Assembly (NCBI GenBank): GCA_016210825.1
Contig: JACQTM010000010.1
Span: 1-11,673 of the forward strand
From: Hyphomicrobiales bacterium
Lineage (GTDB): Bacteria > Pseudomonadota > Alphaproteobacteria > Rhizobiales > Xanthobacteraceae
Direction: 5' to 3'
Length of the DNA stretch: 11,673 bases
Shown here: positions 1 to 6,649 of the stretch, piece by piece
How the letters are laid out: each line of letters begins with the position of its first letter
Numbering within the stretch: position 1 is the first letter of the stretch
Made by a program: the position numbers and the translations under genes
Notes under the pieces: generated by a model
Databases searched by the model: none
What the model was told of the DNA's origin: nothing
Seen by the model: only the letters and a program-made list of their open reading frames with translations

Positions 1-705
1 CCACATGATCATCCAGGCCGGACGGTCACGGCGCACGGACAGCCATTGCGCGGACTGGTCCTGCATTTCCTTGCCGGCGACCGAATATTCTTTCACGGTG
101 AAGCCGTAGTCCTTGGCGAACTGGTTGAGCAGCGGCAGCGGCTCGCGGCCGTAACCGCTTTCAAGGAAGATAAAGCCGATGGTTTTTCCTTTAAGCTTGT
201 CGAGACCGCCTTCCTTGCCACCGATATAGCGGAAGATCATGGATAGGCCGTCCCAATAGGTCGCGGGCGGATTGAAGATCCAGGGGAACTTCTCGCCCAC
301 CGCCGAAGCCGAGAGACCGTAAGCCATCGACAAGACCGGAATCTTGTCCACCGCCGCCTTCGGTATCAGCTGCAAGGTCACGCCAGTCGAATACGGATTG
401 ATGACCGTCGGATTCTTGCCCTTGAAGGACTCATAGCATTCGACGCCCTTCTTGGTGTCGTAGCCTGTCTCGCATTCCTCGACGTTCAGCTTGACGCCGC
501 CGATGCCGCCGTCACGCTCGTTGAGCATGGTGAGATAGTCATGCAGCCCGTTGGCGATCGGTATGCCCGAACCCGCAAAGGGGCCCGTCCGGTAGGTCAG
601 CAGCGGGACAAAGATGCTGTCCTGCGCCTGCGCCATCGAGGTCAATGCCGGAGCGCCCAGCATGGCCGCGAAAGCGGTGCCTAAAATCAGATGTCTCAAC
701 TTCAT
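1..705 (-). CDS. ABC transporter periplasmic substrate-binding protein, HAAT/Liv type (partial, C-terminus beyond left edge)
   Basis: Binds a ligand in the periplasm and delivers it to the LivHM-type permease encoded just upstream. The visible 235 residues begin with a Sec signal peptide: MKLR, a hydrophobic stretch to about residue 22, and a likely cleavage after AQA near residue 27. The mature start (residues 28-60) has the family pattern of an early beta strand, a GPFAGSG ligand-loop motif, and the helix around NGLHDYLTMLNERDGGIGG. Cys78 and Cys90 are placed like the conserved disulphide of LivJ-type proteins. The segments around NPYSTGVTLQLIPKA and PWIFNPPATYWDG fit the periplasmic binding protein type I fold. 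The frame is open to base 1, so roughly the last 40% (family length is usually about 380-420 residues) is missing. The ATG at 705 has an ideal AGGAGG at 712-717. It follows livM by 138 bp. The ligand is not deducible; in clusters with a CoA ligase these proteins often bind aromatic or other carboxylic acids (inference). Confidence 0.93.
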   Translation of the reverse strand, partial: MKLRHLILGTAFAAMLGAPALTSMAQAQDSIFVPLLTYRTGPFAGSGIPIANGLHDYLTMLNERDGGIGGVKLNVEECETGYDTKKGVECYESFKGKNPTVINPYSTGVTLQLIPKAAVDKIPVLSMAYGLSASAVGEKFPWIFNPPATYWDGLSMIFRYIGGKEGGLDKLKGKTIGFIFLESGYGREPLPLLNQFAKDYGFTVKEYSVAGKEMQDQSAQWLSVRRDRPAWMIMW

Positions 706-711
706 CGCGTT

Positions 712-717
712 CCTCCT
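712..717 (-). promoter_or_regulatory. Strong Shine-Dalgarno of the binding-protein gene
   Basis: The minus strand carries a full AGGAGG within AAAAGGAGGAACGCG, six bases before the ATG at 705. It is the only full consensus AGGAGG among the liv genes here. This fits the usual need for an excess of binding protein over membrane components (inference). Confidence 0.8.
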
Positions 718-728
718 TTTGGTTCGCG

Positions 729-747
729 CCGGCAAACTGATTGCCGG
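729..747 (-). promoter_or_regulatory. Stem-loop just upstream of the binding-protein RBS
   Basis: A perfect 7-bp inverted repeat: CCGGCAA, a 5-base loop, TTGCCGG. It lies 11 bases before the Shine-Dalgarno of the binding-protein gene. There is no T-run after it, so it is not a Rho-independent terminator. A role in mRNA processing or 5'-end protection is possible but unproven. Confidence 0.5.
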
Positions 748-765
748 TCATTCTTGCGATTTACC

Positions 766-788
766 CCCCATTCGACGAACGAATAGGG
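766..788 (-). promoter_or_regulatory. Second stem-loop in the livM / binding-protein spacer
   Basis: In the minus-strand transcript CCCUAUUCG can pair with CGAAUGGGG around a UUCGU loop, giving nine pairs including one U-G wobble. No T-tract follows. Together with the hairpin at 729-747 it occupies most of the 138-bp spacer between livM and the binding-protein gene. I see no convincing sigma-70 promoter here, so these are more likely RNA processing or stability elements (inference). Confidence 0.45.
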
Positions 789-843
789 CTACCCCAGGGG
801 CCATGATGCAGGCCTTGAGGGGAATTGCTGCTAGTTTGCATCA

Positions 844-1917
844 TCAATATGGAAACGGCCACACCCTCAATTTCTGCTTTGCGATCTGCCACAGCCGCGC
901 CAGCCCGTGCGGTTCCACGATTAGGAAAAAGACGATCAGCGCGCCCACGGTCATGAAGGTAATGTGCTCCACAGTCGCGGCATGAACCGGGATACCGAAT
1001 TTCGGCGGCACGAAGCGCAAGACGATCGGCAGCATAAAGATCAGCGCCGCGCCGAGATAAGAGCCGAGCAGGCTGCCCAATCCGCCGATGATGATCATGA
1101 ACAATACGAAGAAGCTTTGATTAATCGAGAACACCGTGGACTCGGCGCCGCCATACCAAAGGAACACCAGCATCGCGCCGGCAACCCCGCAATAGAAAGA
1201 TGAAACCGCGAAGGCGAGCAGCTTGGTTGGCAGAAGACGAATTCCCATCAGCTCGGCCGCGATATCCATGTCACGCACCGCCATCCACATGCGGCCGATG
1301 CGGCCGTGCACGATGTTCGAGGCCATCCAGGTCATGACGACGACGATGGTGAGCACGATGAGGTAGCGCGTTTCTGCAGTCGCGCGCGGGCCGGTGACGA
1401 TGACGCCGAAAAGTTCGCGCTGCGGGACCTCGATCGCGGCGGAGACGTTGTAGTTGTAGAGCCAGGGAATGCGGATGAAGCACCATTCAAGAAAGAATTG
1501 CGCCGCGAGCGTCGCCACCGCGAGATAGAATCCCTTGATGCGCAAACTCGGCAGCCCGAAGATGACGCCAATGAATGCCGCGAAGAAACCAGAGACAATG
1601 ATCCAGATGATGATGTTCACGCCGGGAAAAATCGTTGTCAGCTTGTAGCAGGAATAAGCACCGACTCCCATGAACGCGCCGGTGCCGAGCGATAAAAGTC
1701 CCGTATAACCGGTGAGCAGATTGAGACCAATCGCCGCCAGCGTAAAAATCAGAAACGGGATCATCATCGCATTGAGCAGAAAGTCGTTCTGCGCCAGCAC
1801 CAGCGAATAGGCCGCTAGCACGATGACGACGATGCCGATCCGATCCTGCAGGATGGGAAACACCGCCTGGTCGCTGGCGTAGTCCGTTTTGAATTGTCCG
1901 GCTTCGCGATAAAACAT
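844..1917 (-). CDS. livM: Branched-chain amino acid-type ABC transporter permease, LivM family
   Basis: One of the two inner-membrane permease subunits of a HAAT importer; it would pair with the LivH-type protein encoded just upstream. At 357 residues it has the normal LivM length. After a short polar N-terminus, hydrophobic segments run almost continuously. Family marks are LLTGYTGLLSLGTGAFMGVGAY near residues 68-90, the cytoplasmic segment MAVRDMDIAAELMGI near 212-227 (the coupling region that contacts the ATPase), and the glycine-rich IIGGLGSLLGSYLGAAL near 277-293. The ATG at 1917 has AAGGGGAG a few bases upstream and follows the livH stop by 11 bp, so the pair is co-transcribed. The chain ends with a TGA at 844-846. 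No defect is visible. Substrate is unknown. Confidence 0.95.
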   Translation of the reverse strand: MFYREAGQFKTDYASDQAVFPILQDRIGIVVIVLAAYSLVLAQNDFLLNAMMIPFLIFTLAAIGLNLLTGYTGLLSLGTGAFMGVGAYSCYKLTTIFPGVNIIIWIIVSGFFAAFIGVIFGLPSLRIKGFYLAVATLAAQFFLEWCFIRIPWLYNYNVSAAIEVPQRELFGVIVTGPRATAETRYLIVLTIVVVMTWMASNIVHGRIGRMWMAVRDMDIAAELMGIRLLPTKLLAFAVSSFYCGVAGAMLVFLWYGGAESTVFSINQSFFVLFMIIIGGLGSLLGSYLGAALIFMLPIVLRFVPPKFGIPVHAATVEHITFMTVGALIVFFLIVEPHGLARLWQIAKQKLRVWPFPY

Positions 1918-1928
1918 CGACTCCCCTT

Positions 1929-2885
1929 TTAAATACGCTCGATGATCTTTTCGCCGAACAGGCCGTGCGGCCAGTACAGCAGGAAGACGAGCGCAATCAC
2001 AAACGCAAACCAGCTATCCGTGCCCCCGCCGATCAGCGGCCCCCAATAGAATTCGGCGAGTTTTTCACCAACGCCGATGATGAGTCCGCCGACGATGGCG
2101 CCGGGCACCGAGGTAAAGCCGCCGAGGATCAAGACCGGCAACGCTTTGAGCGCGATAACGTCGAGCGCGAACGACACGTCGGAGCGCGCGCCCCACATGA
2201 TCCCGGTGACAAGGGCGACGAGTCCCGCGGCAAACCATACGATCACCCAGATCTGCTCGAGCGAGATGCCGACCGACAAGGCCGCCTTATGGCTATCGGC
2301 GACGGCGCGCAGTGCGCGGCCAATGCGTGTCTTAGAGAAGAATATCGAGAGCGCCGCCACCATGACCGTGGCGATAATGGCTGCCGCGATGTCGAGTTTT
2401 TGCAGGCCGATAATACCACCGAGCGCTTTTATGGTGATTGCGCCCTTGGGAAGGTAGAGTTCCTCGGTGATCATGATCTTGGGATCGCCGCCGAAGATTA
2501 GCTCGCCAAAGCCAATGAGAAAGTATGTAAGCCCGAAAGTGGCCATGAACAGAATGATGTCGGGCTGATTGACCAGGGGTTTGAGCACCACGCGTTCGAC
2601 CGCATAGGCAAGCCCCAGCATGACCACGATCGTGAGCGCGAGCGCGACGAAGGCGGGCATGCCGGCCGCATGCAGGCCAACCAGGGTAAGCGCCGCAAAC
2701 ACCACCATGATCCCTTGTGCGAAATTGAATACGCCCGAGGCCTTGAAGATCAACACGAAGCCAAGCGCAATCAGCGCATAGAGCATGCCGCCGACAAGAC
2801 CTTCCCACAGGGTTTGCACCAGGAGATCGGGTGCGGTGCCCATCTGCACGAACGGATCGATGAAAATTTTGTACAGGATGTCCAC
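1929..2885 (-). CDS. livH: Branched-chain amino acid-type ABC transporter permease, LivH family
   Basis: Second inner-membrane permease subunit. The frame stays open upstream to about 2996, but that extension (about 37 residues, rich in Ser, Thr and Arg) is out-of-frame readthrough over the livG end and does not look like a permease. I start at GTG 2885, giving VDILYKIFIDPF and 318 residues, because AGGA at 2894-2897 lies eight bases upstream. Family marks are ALIALGFVLIFKASGVFNFAQG near residues 38-58 (conserved LivH first-helix motif), the segment RALRAVADSHKAALSVGI (cytoplasmic coupling region), and LKALPVLILGGFTSVPGAIVGG near the C-terminus, followed by LYWPHGLFG. The start lies 10 bp after the livG stop, and that stop codon overlaps the Shine-Dalgarno, so translation is probably coupled. 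Confidence 0.94.
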   Translation of the reverse strand: MDILYKIFIDPFVQMGTAPDLLVQTLWEGLVGGMLYALIALGFVLIFKASGVFNFAQGIMVVFAALTLVGLHAAGMPAFVALALTIVVMLGLAYAVERVVLKPLVNQPDIILFMATFGLTYFLIGFGELIFGGDPKIMITEELYLPKGAITIKALGGIIGLQKLDIAAAIIATVMVAALSIFFSKTRIGRALRAVADSHKAALSVGISLEQIWVIVWFAAGLVALVTGIMWGARSDVSFALDVIALKALPVLILGGFTSVPGAIVGGLIIGVGEKLAEFYWGPLIGGGTDSWFAFVIALVFLLYWPHGLFGEKIIERI

Positions 2886-2895
2886 TGTGCCGGTC

Positions 2896-3696
2896 CTAAT
2901 GCGCGACGCCGAGATAGGCGTCGATGACAGTCTTGTTGCTTTTGACCTCGTCGGGCGAGCCGTCGGCGATTTTCTGGCCGTAGTCGAGCACCACAACGCG
3001 ATCGGAAAGATCCATCACCACGCCCATGTCGTGCTCGATGAGCGCGATCGTGGTGCCGAAATGCTGATTGACGTCGAGGACAAAGCGGGACATGTCCTCC
3101 TTCTCCTCAAGATTCATGCCGGCCATTGGCTCATCGAGCAGGAGCAGGTCTGGTTCCATCGCCAGTGCCCGACCAAGCTCGACACGCTTCTGCAGGCCAT
3201 AAGGCAGCCGGCCGACCTGGATTTTCCGGATGTGCTGGATGTGCAGGAAGTCGATGATCTCTTCGGCGCGCAGTCGGTGCTCCACCTCCTCGGTCATGGC
3301 CGGGCCATAACGAAAAATCTGCCAGAACAGGCCGCGATGCATGCGCAACGTGCGTCCCGCCATGATGTTGTCGAGGGCCGTCATGCCGCGAAATAGCGCG
3401 ACGTTCTGGAACGTGCGCGCGATACCGCCGCGCGCCGCCTCGAACGGGCGCATCTTGGAGCGCGTCTGCCCCTTGAAAGTTATTTGGCCCGCCTGCGGCG
3501 TATAGAAGCCGTTGATGACGTTGAGCATTGAGGTCTTGCCGGCGCCGTTCGGCCCGATGATGGCGCGAATCTCTCCCTTGCGAATGTCGAAAGAGACATC
3601 GCGGATCGCGTGCACGCCGCCAAACGACAGCGACACATTTTCGACCGCGAGCAACACTTCACCGGCGGCAATGTGGGACCCGGTCGGCGCCCTCAT
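2896..3696 (-). CDS. livG: ABC transporter ATP-binding protein, LivG family
   Basis: Cytoplasmic ATPase that powers import through the LivHM-type permeases. The 266 residues contain the complete nucleotide-binding set: Walker A GPNGAGKT at 48-55, Q-loop TFQN at 95-98, signature helix LPYGLQKRVELGRAL at about 164-178, Walker B LLLLDEP at 184-190 and the H-loop His222. The signature LPYGL departs from LSGGQ, as is common in LivG proteins. The long insert between Q-loop and signature (about 110-160) is also LivG-like, and the C-terminal YLG motif near 261-263 is typical. The ATG at 3696 overlaps the ligase stop in an ATGA, with GGAG at 3705-3708 eight bases upstream, which indicates translational coupling to the ligase. 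A partner LivF is not in the window. Confidence 0.96.
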   Translation of the reverse strand: MRAPTGSHIAAGEVLLAVENVSLSFGGVHAIRDVSFDIRKGEIRAIIGPNGAGKTSMLNVINGFYTPQAGQITFKGQTRSKMRPFEAARGGIARTFQNVALFRGMTALDNIMAGRTLRMHRGLFWQIFRYGPAMTEEVEHRLRAEEIIDFLHIQHIRKIQVGRLPYGLQKRVELGRALAMEPDLLLLDEPMAGMNLEEKEDMSRFVLDVNQHFGTTIALIEHDMGVVMDLSDRVVVLDYGQKIADGSPDEVKSNKTVIDAYLGVAH

Positions 3697-5669
3697 GCCG
3701 CTTTCTCCATTTTGCGCGCCGGCAGTGGAATAGTATCGATATCGAAAATTTTCACGCGGGCGGAAATCACACCCTTTCGGCCATCCTCGAAGGTCACTTC
3801 GGTGGAAATATCGGCCTCCTTCGAAGCGTCATAGAGAGCGATCACGAGCGGCGCGTAACGATCGGCGATGAAGCCGCGGCGTACCTTCAGCGTGCGCGTC
3901 AATTCGCCATCGTCGGCGTCAAGTTCCTTGTGCAGGATGAGGAAACGCTTGATCTGCGCGCCCGCCATGGCGCCTTCCTCGACCAGCGAGCGGTTTACTT
4001 CCTCGACGTGCTTGCGCAGCATCTCGTAGACCAGCGGATGGCCGGCAAGTTCCTGATAAGAGCCGTAGACCACGTTGTTGCGCTCCGCCCAGCTGCCAAC
4101 GGCAACGAGATCGATATTGAGCATGACGCAGACGAAATCGCGCTTATCGCCGAGTGCTACTGCTTCCTTGATGTTTGGATAGAACTTGAGCTTGTTCTCG
4201 AGATATTTCGGGGCGAACAGCGTGCCATCATTGAGTTTGCCGACATCCTTGGCGCGATCGATGATTTTCAGGTGCCCGGTCTTGGCGTCGAAGAAGCCGG
4301 CGTCGCCGGTGTGCACCCAGCCGTCGGGCGTTTTTGTCTCGGCGGTTTTTTCCGGATCCTTGTAGTAGCCGGTAAATACCCCGGGCGACTTGAACAGAAC
4401 TTCGCCATTTTCAGCGATCTTGACATCGACATCGATATTCGGCTTGCCGACGGTATCGGCGTAAATCTCCCCGTCAGGCTGCGCGGTGATATAGACCGCC
4501 GCCTCGGTCTGCCCGTAAAGCTGCTTTAGATTAATGCCCAGCGCCCGGTAGAAACGGAAGATTTCCGGGCCGATCGCCTCGCCCGCGGTATAGGCCACGC
4601 GAATACGCGAGAGACCAAAGCGATTTTTCAGCGGCCCATAAACGAGAATCTCACCGAGCCAATAGACGAAGCGCGCCCAGAGCGGCACTTTATCCTTGTT
4701 GAGAATCTTCTCACCCCATTTGCGCGCGAAGCCGATGAAGAAGTGGAACATCTTGCGCTTGACAACGCCGGCATCCTCCATGCGCACCATCGTCAGCGTC
4801 AGCAAGTTCTCGTAGATGCGCGGCGGTGCGAACGCATAGGTCGTGCCGAGCTCGCGGCGGTCTTCGACCACCGTCTCGCCGGCCTCGGGACACGAAACAC
4901 AGAAGCCCGCGACATATGACTGCGCATAAGAGAAGATGTGGTCACCGACCCAAGCGAGCGGCAGATAGGCGATGATCTCCTCGTCCTCGCCGAGATTGTC
5001 GAACAGATTTCCGTTACGCGCCGAAATCAGCACGTTGTCATGGGTGAGCATGACGCCCTTCGGACGCCCGGTCGTCCCTGACGTATATAGAATGATGGCG
5101 AGATCGGCGCCCTTGCCTTCGGCAACTGACTGCTCCCAGCGCGCCAGCATCTTTGACGCCTTGAGCTTCTCGCGTCCCGTCTTCTGAACGTCGTCGATCC
5201 AGGTCAGGTGCTTGCTGTCGTAATCGCGAAGACCCCGCGGCTCGTCGTAGACGATGTGGCCGAGCTTCGGCACGCGATCGGAAATTGAAAGCAGCTTGTC
5301 GACCTGTTCCTGATTTTCAGCGATCGCGATGGTGATCTCGGCGTGTTCGAGCACATAGGCCATCTCCTCGGCTACGGAGTCGGCATAGAGCGGCACTGGC
5401 ACGGCGCCGAGCGATTGCGCGGCGCACATCGCCCAATAGAGCCGCGGTTTGTTGGCACCGATGATCGCGAGCTTGTCACCGCGCTTAAGGCCAAGCTCGG
5501 CGAGCCCGACCGCGAAGGTACGCACCTCGTCGAGCACCTGCGCCCATGTCCAGGTCTGCCAGATCCCGAGATCCTTATGGCGGATGGCCGGCCGCGCACC
5601 GCGCGCGCTGGCATTATGAATTAGGAGCTTCGGAAATGTGTCCGCCGCAGCGGGGGCATCGTTGGCCAC
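3693..5669 (-). CDS. AMP-forming acyl-CoA ligase (ANL superfamily, long-chain/aryl acid type)
   Basis: Activates a carboxylic acid with ATP to an acyl adenylate and transfers it to CoA, in the cytoplasm. Numbered from the GTG start (658 residues), the markers are the P-loop-like A3 motif YTSGTTGRPKG at 195-205, A5 YGQTEA at 385-390, A7 GWVHTGD at 450-456 and the A8 hinge DRAKDVGKLNDG at 471-482. The A8 hinge is followed by LFAPKYLENKL. The variant A8 and the C-terminal extension (about 100 residues after the usual core) resemble the FadD15-like ligases that sit in liv-type operons. The frame opens with a TTG at 5690, but GTG 5669 is preferred since AGGGAGG at 5678-5684 lies eight bases before it. 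It is first in the operon and overlaps livG by 4 bp. Its acid substrate is not readable; fatty, phenylpropanoid or arylacetic acids are all possible. Confidence 0.92.
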   Translation of the reverse strand: MANDAPAAADTFPKLLIHNASARGARPAIRHKDLGIWQTWTWAQVLDEVRTFAVGLAELGLKRGDKLAIIGANKPRLYWAMCAAQSLGAVPVPLYADSVAEEMAYVLEHAEITIAIAENQEQVDKLLSISDRVPKLGHIVYDEPRGLRDYDSKHLTWIDDVQKTGREKLKASKMLARWEQSVAEGKGADLAIILYTSGTTGRPKGVMLTHDNVLISARNGNLFDNLGEDEEIIAYLPLAWVGDHIFSYAQSYVAGFCVSCPEAGETVVEDRRELGTTYAFAPPRIYENLLTLTMVRMEDAGVVKRKMFHFFIGFARKWGEKILNKDKVPLWARFVYWLGEILVYGPLKNRFGLSRIRVAYTAGEAIGPEIFRFYRALGINLKQLYGQTEAAVYITAQPDGEIYADTVGKPNIDVDVKIAENGEVLFKSPGVFTGYYKDPEKTAETKTPDGWVHTGDAGFFDAKTGHLKIIDRAKDVGKLNDGTLFAPKYLENKLKFYPNIKEAVALGDKRDFVCVMLNIDLVAVGSWAERNNVVYGSYQELAGHPLVYEMLRKHVEEVNRSLVEEGAMAGAQIKRFLILHKELDADDGELTRTLKVRRGFIADRYAPLVIALYDASKEADISTEVTFEDGRKGVISARVKIFDIDTIPLPARKMEKAA

Positions 5670-5677
5670 GTCGCAAT

Positions 5678-5684
5678 CCTCCCT
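5678..5684 (-). promoter_or_regulatory. Shine-Dalgarno that fixes the ligase start at GTG 5669
   Basis: AGGGAGG on the minus strand, eight bases from GTG 5669. The upstream TTG at 5690 has no such site and would place this sequence inside the coding region, so the shorter start is preferred. Confidence 0.75.
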
Positions 5685-5693
5685 AGCCAAAAG

Positions 5694-5745
5694 AGCGCTT
5701 TACCGCGCTTTTCTCGTTGCTCGCCGCCCCCTTGGGGCGATCCCC
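5694..5745 (-). promoter_or_regulatory. Structured leader of the ligase-liv operon
   Basis: The leader RNA between the proposed transcription start and the ligase Shine-Dalgarno can form CGCCCC-AAG-GGGGCG (5725-5739). The same CCCC (5734-5737) can instead pair with GGGG at 5742-5745 across an AUCG loop, so the two are mutually exclusive. Nearer the gene AGCGC pairs with GCGCT (5694-5709), followed by CTTTT. The last resembles a very weak intrinsic terminator. The stems are short, so function is uncertain. Confidence 0.35.
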
Positions 5746-5756
5746 AGAGATTTGTA

Positions 5757-5765
5757 ATTATAGCA
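5757..5765 (-). promoter_or_regulatory. Extended -10 promoter of the ligase-liv operon
   Basis: The minus strand reads TGCTATAAT: a perfect TATAAT (5757-5762) with the TG dinucleotide of an extended -10 one base upstream. No good -35 hexamer stands at 16-18 bp, which is typical of extended -10 or activator-dependent promoters. Transcription would start near 5750, leaving a leader of about 80 bases before the GTG at 5669. Confidence 0.6.
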
Positions 5766-5769
5766 TCCC

Positions 5770-5789
5770 TTGGCGCTAAATTCCGCCAA
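5770..5789. promoter_or_regulatory. Inverted repeat over the -35 region (candidate operator)
   Basis: TTGGCG and CGCCAA are perfect inverted arms separated by eight bases, lying just upstream of the extended -10 and covering the place of the -35 element. This location suits a repressor or an activator contacting polymerase. The arms do not match the FNR/FixK (TTGAT-N4-ATCAA) or CRP (TGTGA-N6-TCACA) consensus. Confidence 0.4.
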
Positions 5790-5861
5790 TCACAAGGGTT
5801 TACTTGACAGACAATCGTTGAACTGTTCGTTATCATTGCGGGCTTGGCATTTGCGGTTCCG

Positions 5862-6536
5862 TCAATCCTCAAATTGTCGCAGGCGGTCGATATCGAGCAC
5901 GGTGATGCTCCCGTGCTCGACCCGCAGGAGACCTTTCACTTCCAGCGTCTTCAGGCTCGAATTCGCCGCCTGTCGCGAAATTCCCGACAACAGACCGATT
6001 TCCTCCTGGCTGATTTCGAGCTGCGTCTCGGCTTTGGGATAAAGAACCGGATTGAAAAGCCACGCGATGCTTCGCGCCACGCGCGCCGTCGCGGGCAACG
6101 TCCGATCATATTCGACCAAGGCGATAAATTGGCCCAGACGTTCGTTGAGTTTCCGCACCAAAAAACGGTTGAACGCGACACAGTTCTCGAACAACCAAAA
6201 AAAAGTCGCACGGTGCATCATAGCCACGCGGCTATCTCGTAGCGCAACGAGATCGTATTGGCGCGCTTCGTTCTTCAGCACGGTTCCTTCGCCGAACCAG
6301 CTGCCTTCGCGAAGCCCCGCCAGCGTCATTATTTTACCCGATCGCGAAGTCATGCCGAACCTGACGAGGCCGGACGAAATTCCGGTCCAGGACTCGAGCC
6401 GGTCACCCCGATGGCAAAGGTACGCACCCTTTGCATACAGTTTCTCGACGATCCCACGTTGGGCGCGTTCGAATTCCTCTTCGGTCAATTCGTGCGACCA
6501 GAACGCGATGCGGCGCAAATCGGCTGCGGAAATCAC
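5862..6536 (-). CDS. Crp/Fnr-family transcriptional regulator
   Basis: A 224-residue DNA-binding regulator. Residues about 15-130 form the cyclic-nucleotide-binding-like beta barrel (CHRGDRLESWTGISSG, GLREGSWFGEG), then the long dimer helix (about 117-145). The winged helix-turn-helix at 174-205 has ISQEEIGLLSGISRQAANSSLKTLEVKGLL, with SRQAANSSL as recognition helix. Only two cysteines, Cys41 and Cys119, are present, so the N-terminal cysteine cluster of FNR is absent. The region after FGEG reads ARQYDLVAL instead of the RSA-type cAMP contact of CRP. The effector is therefore unknown. The start is a GTG at 6536, the only start available after an in-frame TAG nine bases upstream, with AGGGG four bases away. 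It lies between the oxidoreductase and the ligase-liv operon on the same strand and is the natural candidate regulator of one or both (inference). Confidence 0.9.
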   Translation of the reverse strand: MISAADLRRIAFWSHELTEEEFERAQRGIVEKLYAKGAYLCHRGDRLESWTGISSGLVRFGMTSRSGKIMTLAGLREGSWFGEGTVLKNEARQYDLVALRDSRVAMMHRATFFWLFENCVAFNRFLVRKLNERLGQFIALVEYDRTLPATARVARSIAWLFNPVLYPKAETQLEISQEEIGLLSGISRQAANSSLKTLEVKGLLRVEHGSITVLDIDRLRQFED

Positions 6537-6584
6537 GAGCCCCTACCGTCGTGGAAATCCCATGCGGCGTCATTAGCTCAGGGA

Positions 6585-6614
6585 ATTATGGACGCTTAAG
6601 ATGCCCACGCTCAA
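6585..6614 (-). promoter_or_regulatory. Probable sigma-70 promoter of the Crp/Fnr regulator
   Basis: On the minus strand a -35-like TTGAGC (6609-6614) and a -10-like CATAAT (6585-6590) are separated by 18 bp. Transcription would start near 6578, about 40 bases before the GTG start. The 113-bp spacer after the oxidoreductase stop shows no T-tailed hairpin, so readthrough from upstream is also possible. Confidence 0.45.
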
Positions 6615-6649
6615 GCGGCATGCATTCACAAGATTGCAAATGGCCTGAA

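Noticed and set aside
2886..2996. N-terminal extension of livH up to 2996
   Set aside because: It lies wholly over the 3' end of livG in another frame, gives an Arg/Ser/Thr-rich stretch unlike a permease, and GTG 2885 has a good ribosome site.
3930..4529. 199-codon plus-strand open frame
   Set aside because: Antisense to the ligase C-terminal half, which carries the conserved A5-A8 motifs; no independent support.
5799..5822. FNR/FixK-type box around TTGACAGACAA
   Set aside because: The TTG and CAA are five bases apart, not eight, so it does not fit TTGAT-N4-ATCAA.
5804..5836. Plus-strand TTGACA (5804-5809) with TATCAT (5831-5836) as a divergent promoter
   Set aside because: The spacing is 21 bp and no plus-strand gene follows; it would only run antisense into the regulator gene.
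5621..5872. 83-codon minus-strand frame across the ligase promoter region
   Set aside because: It starts at a TTG inside the regulator end, overlaps the ligase start in another frame and runs through the promoter and leader hairpins; no protein features.
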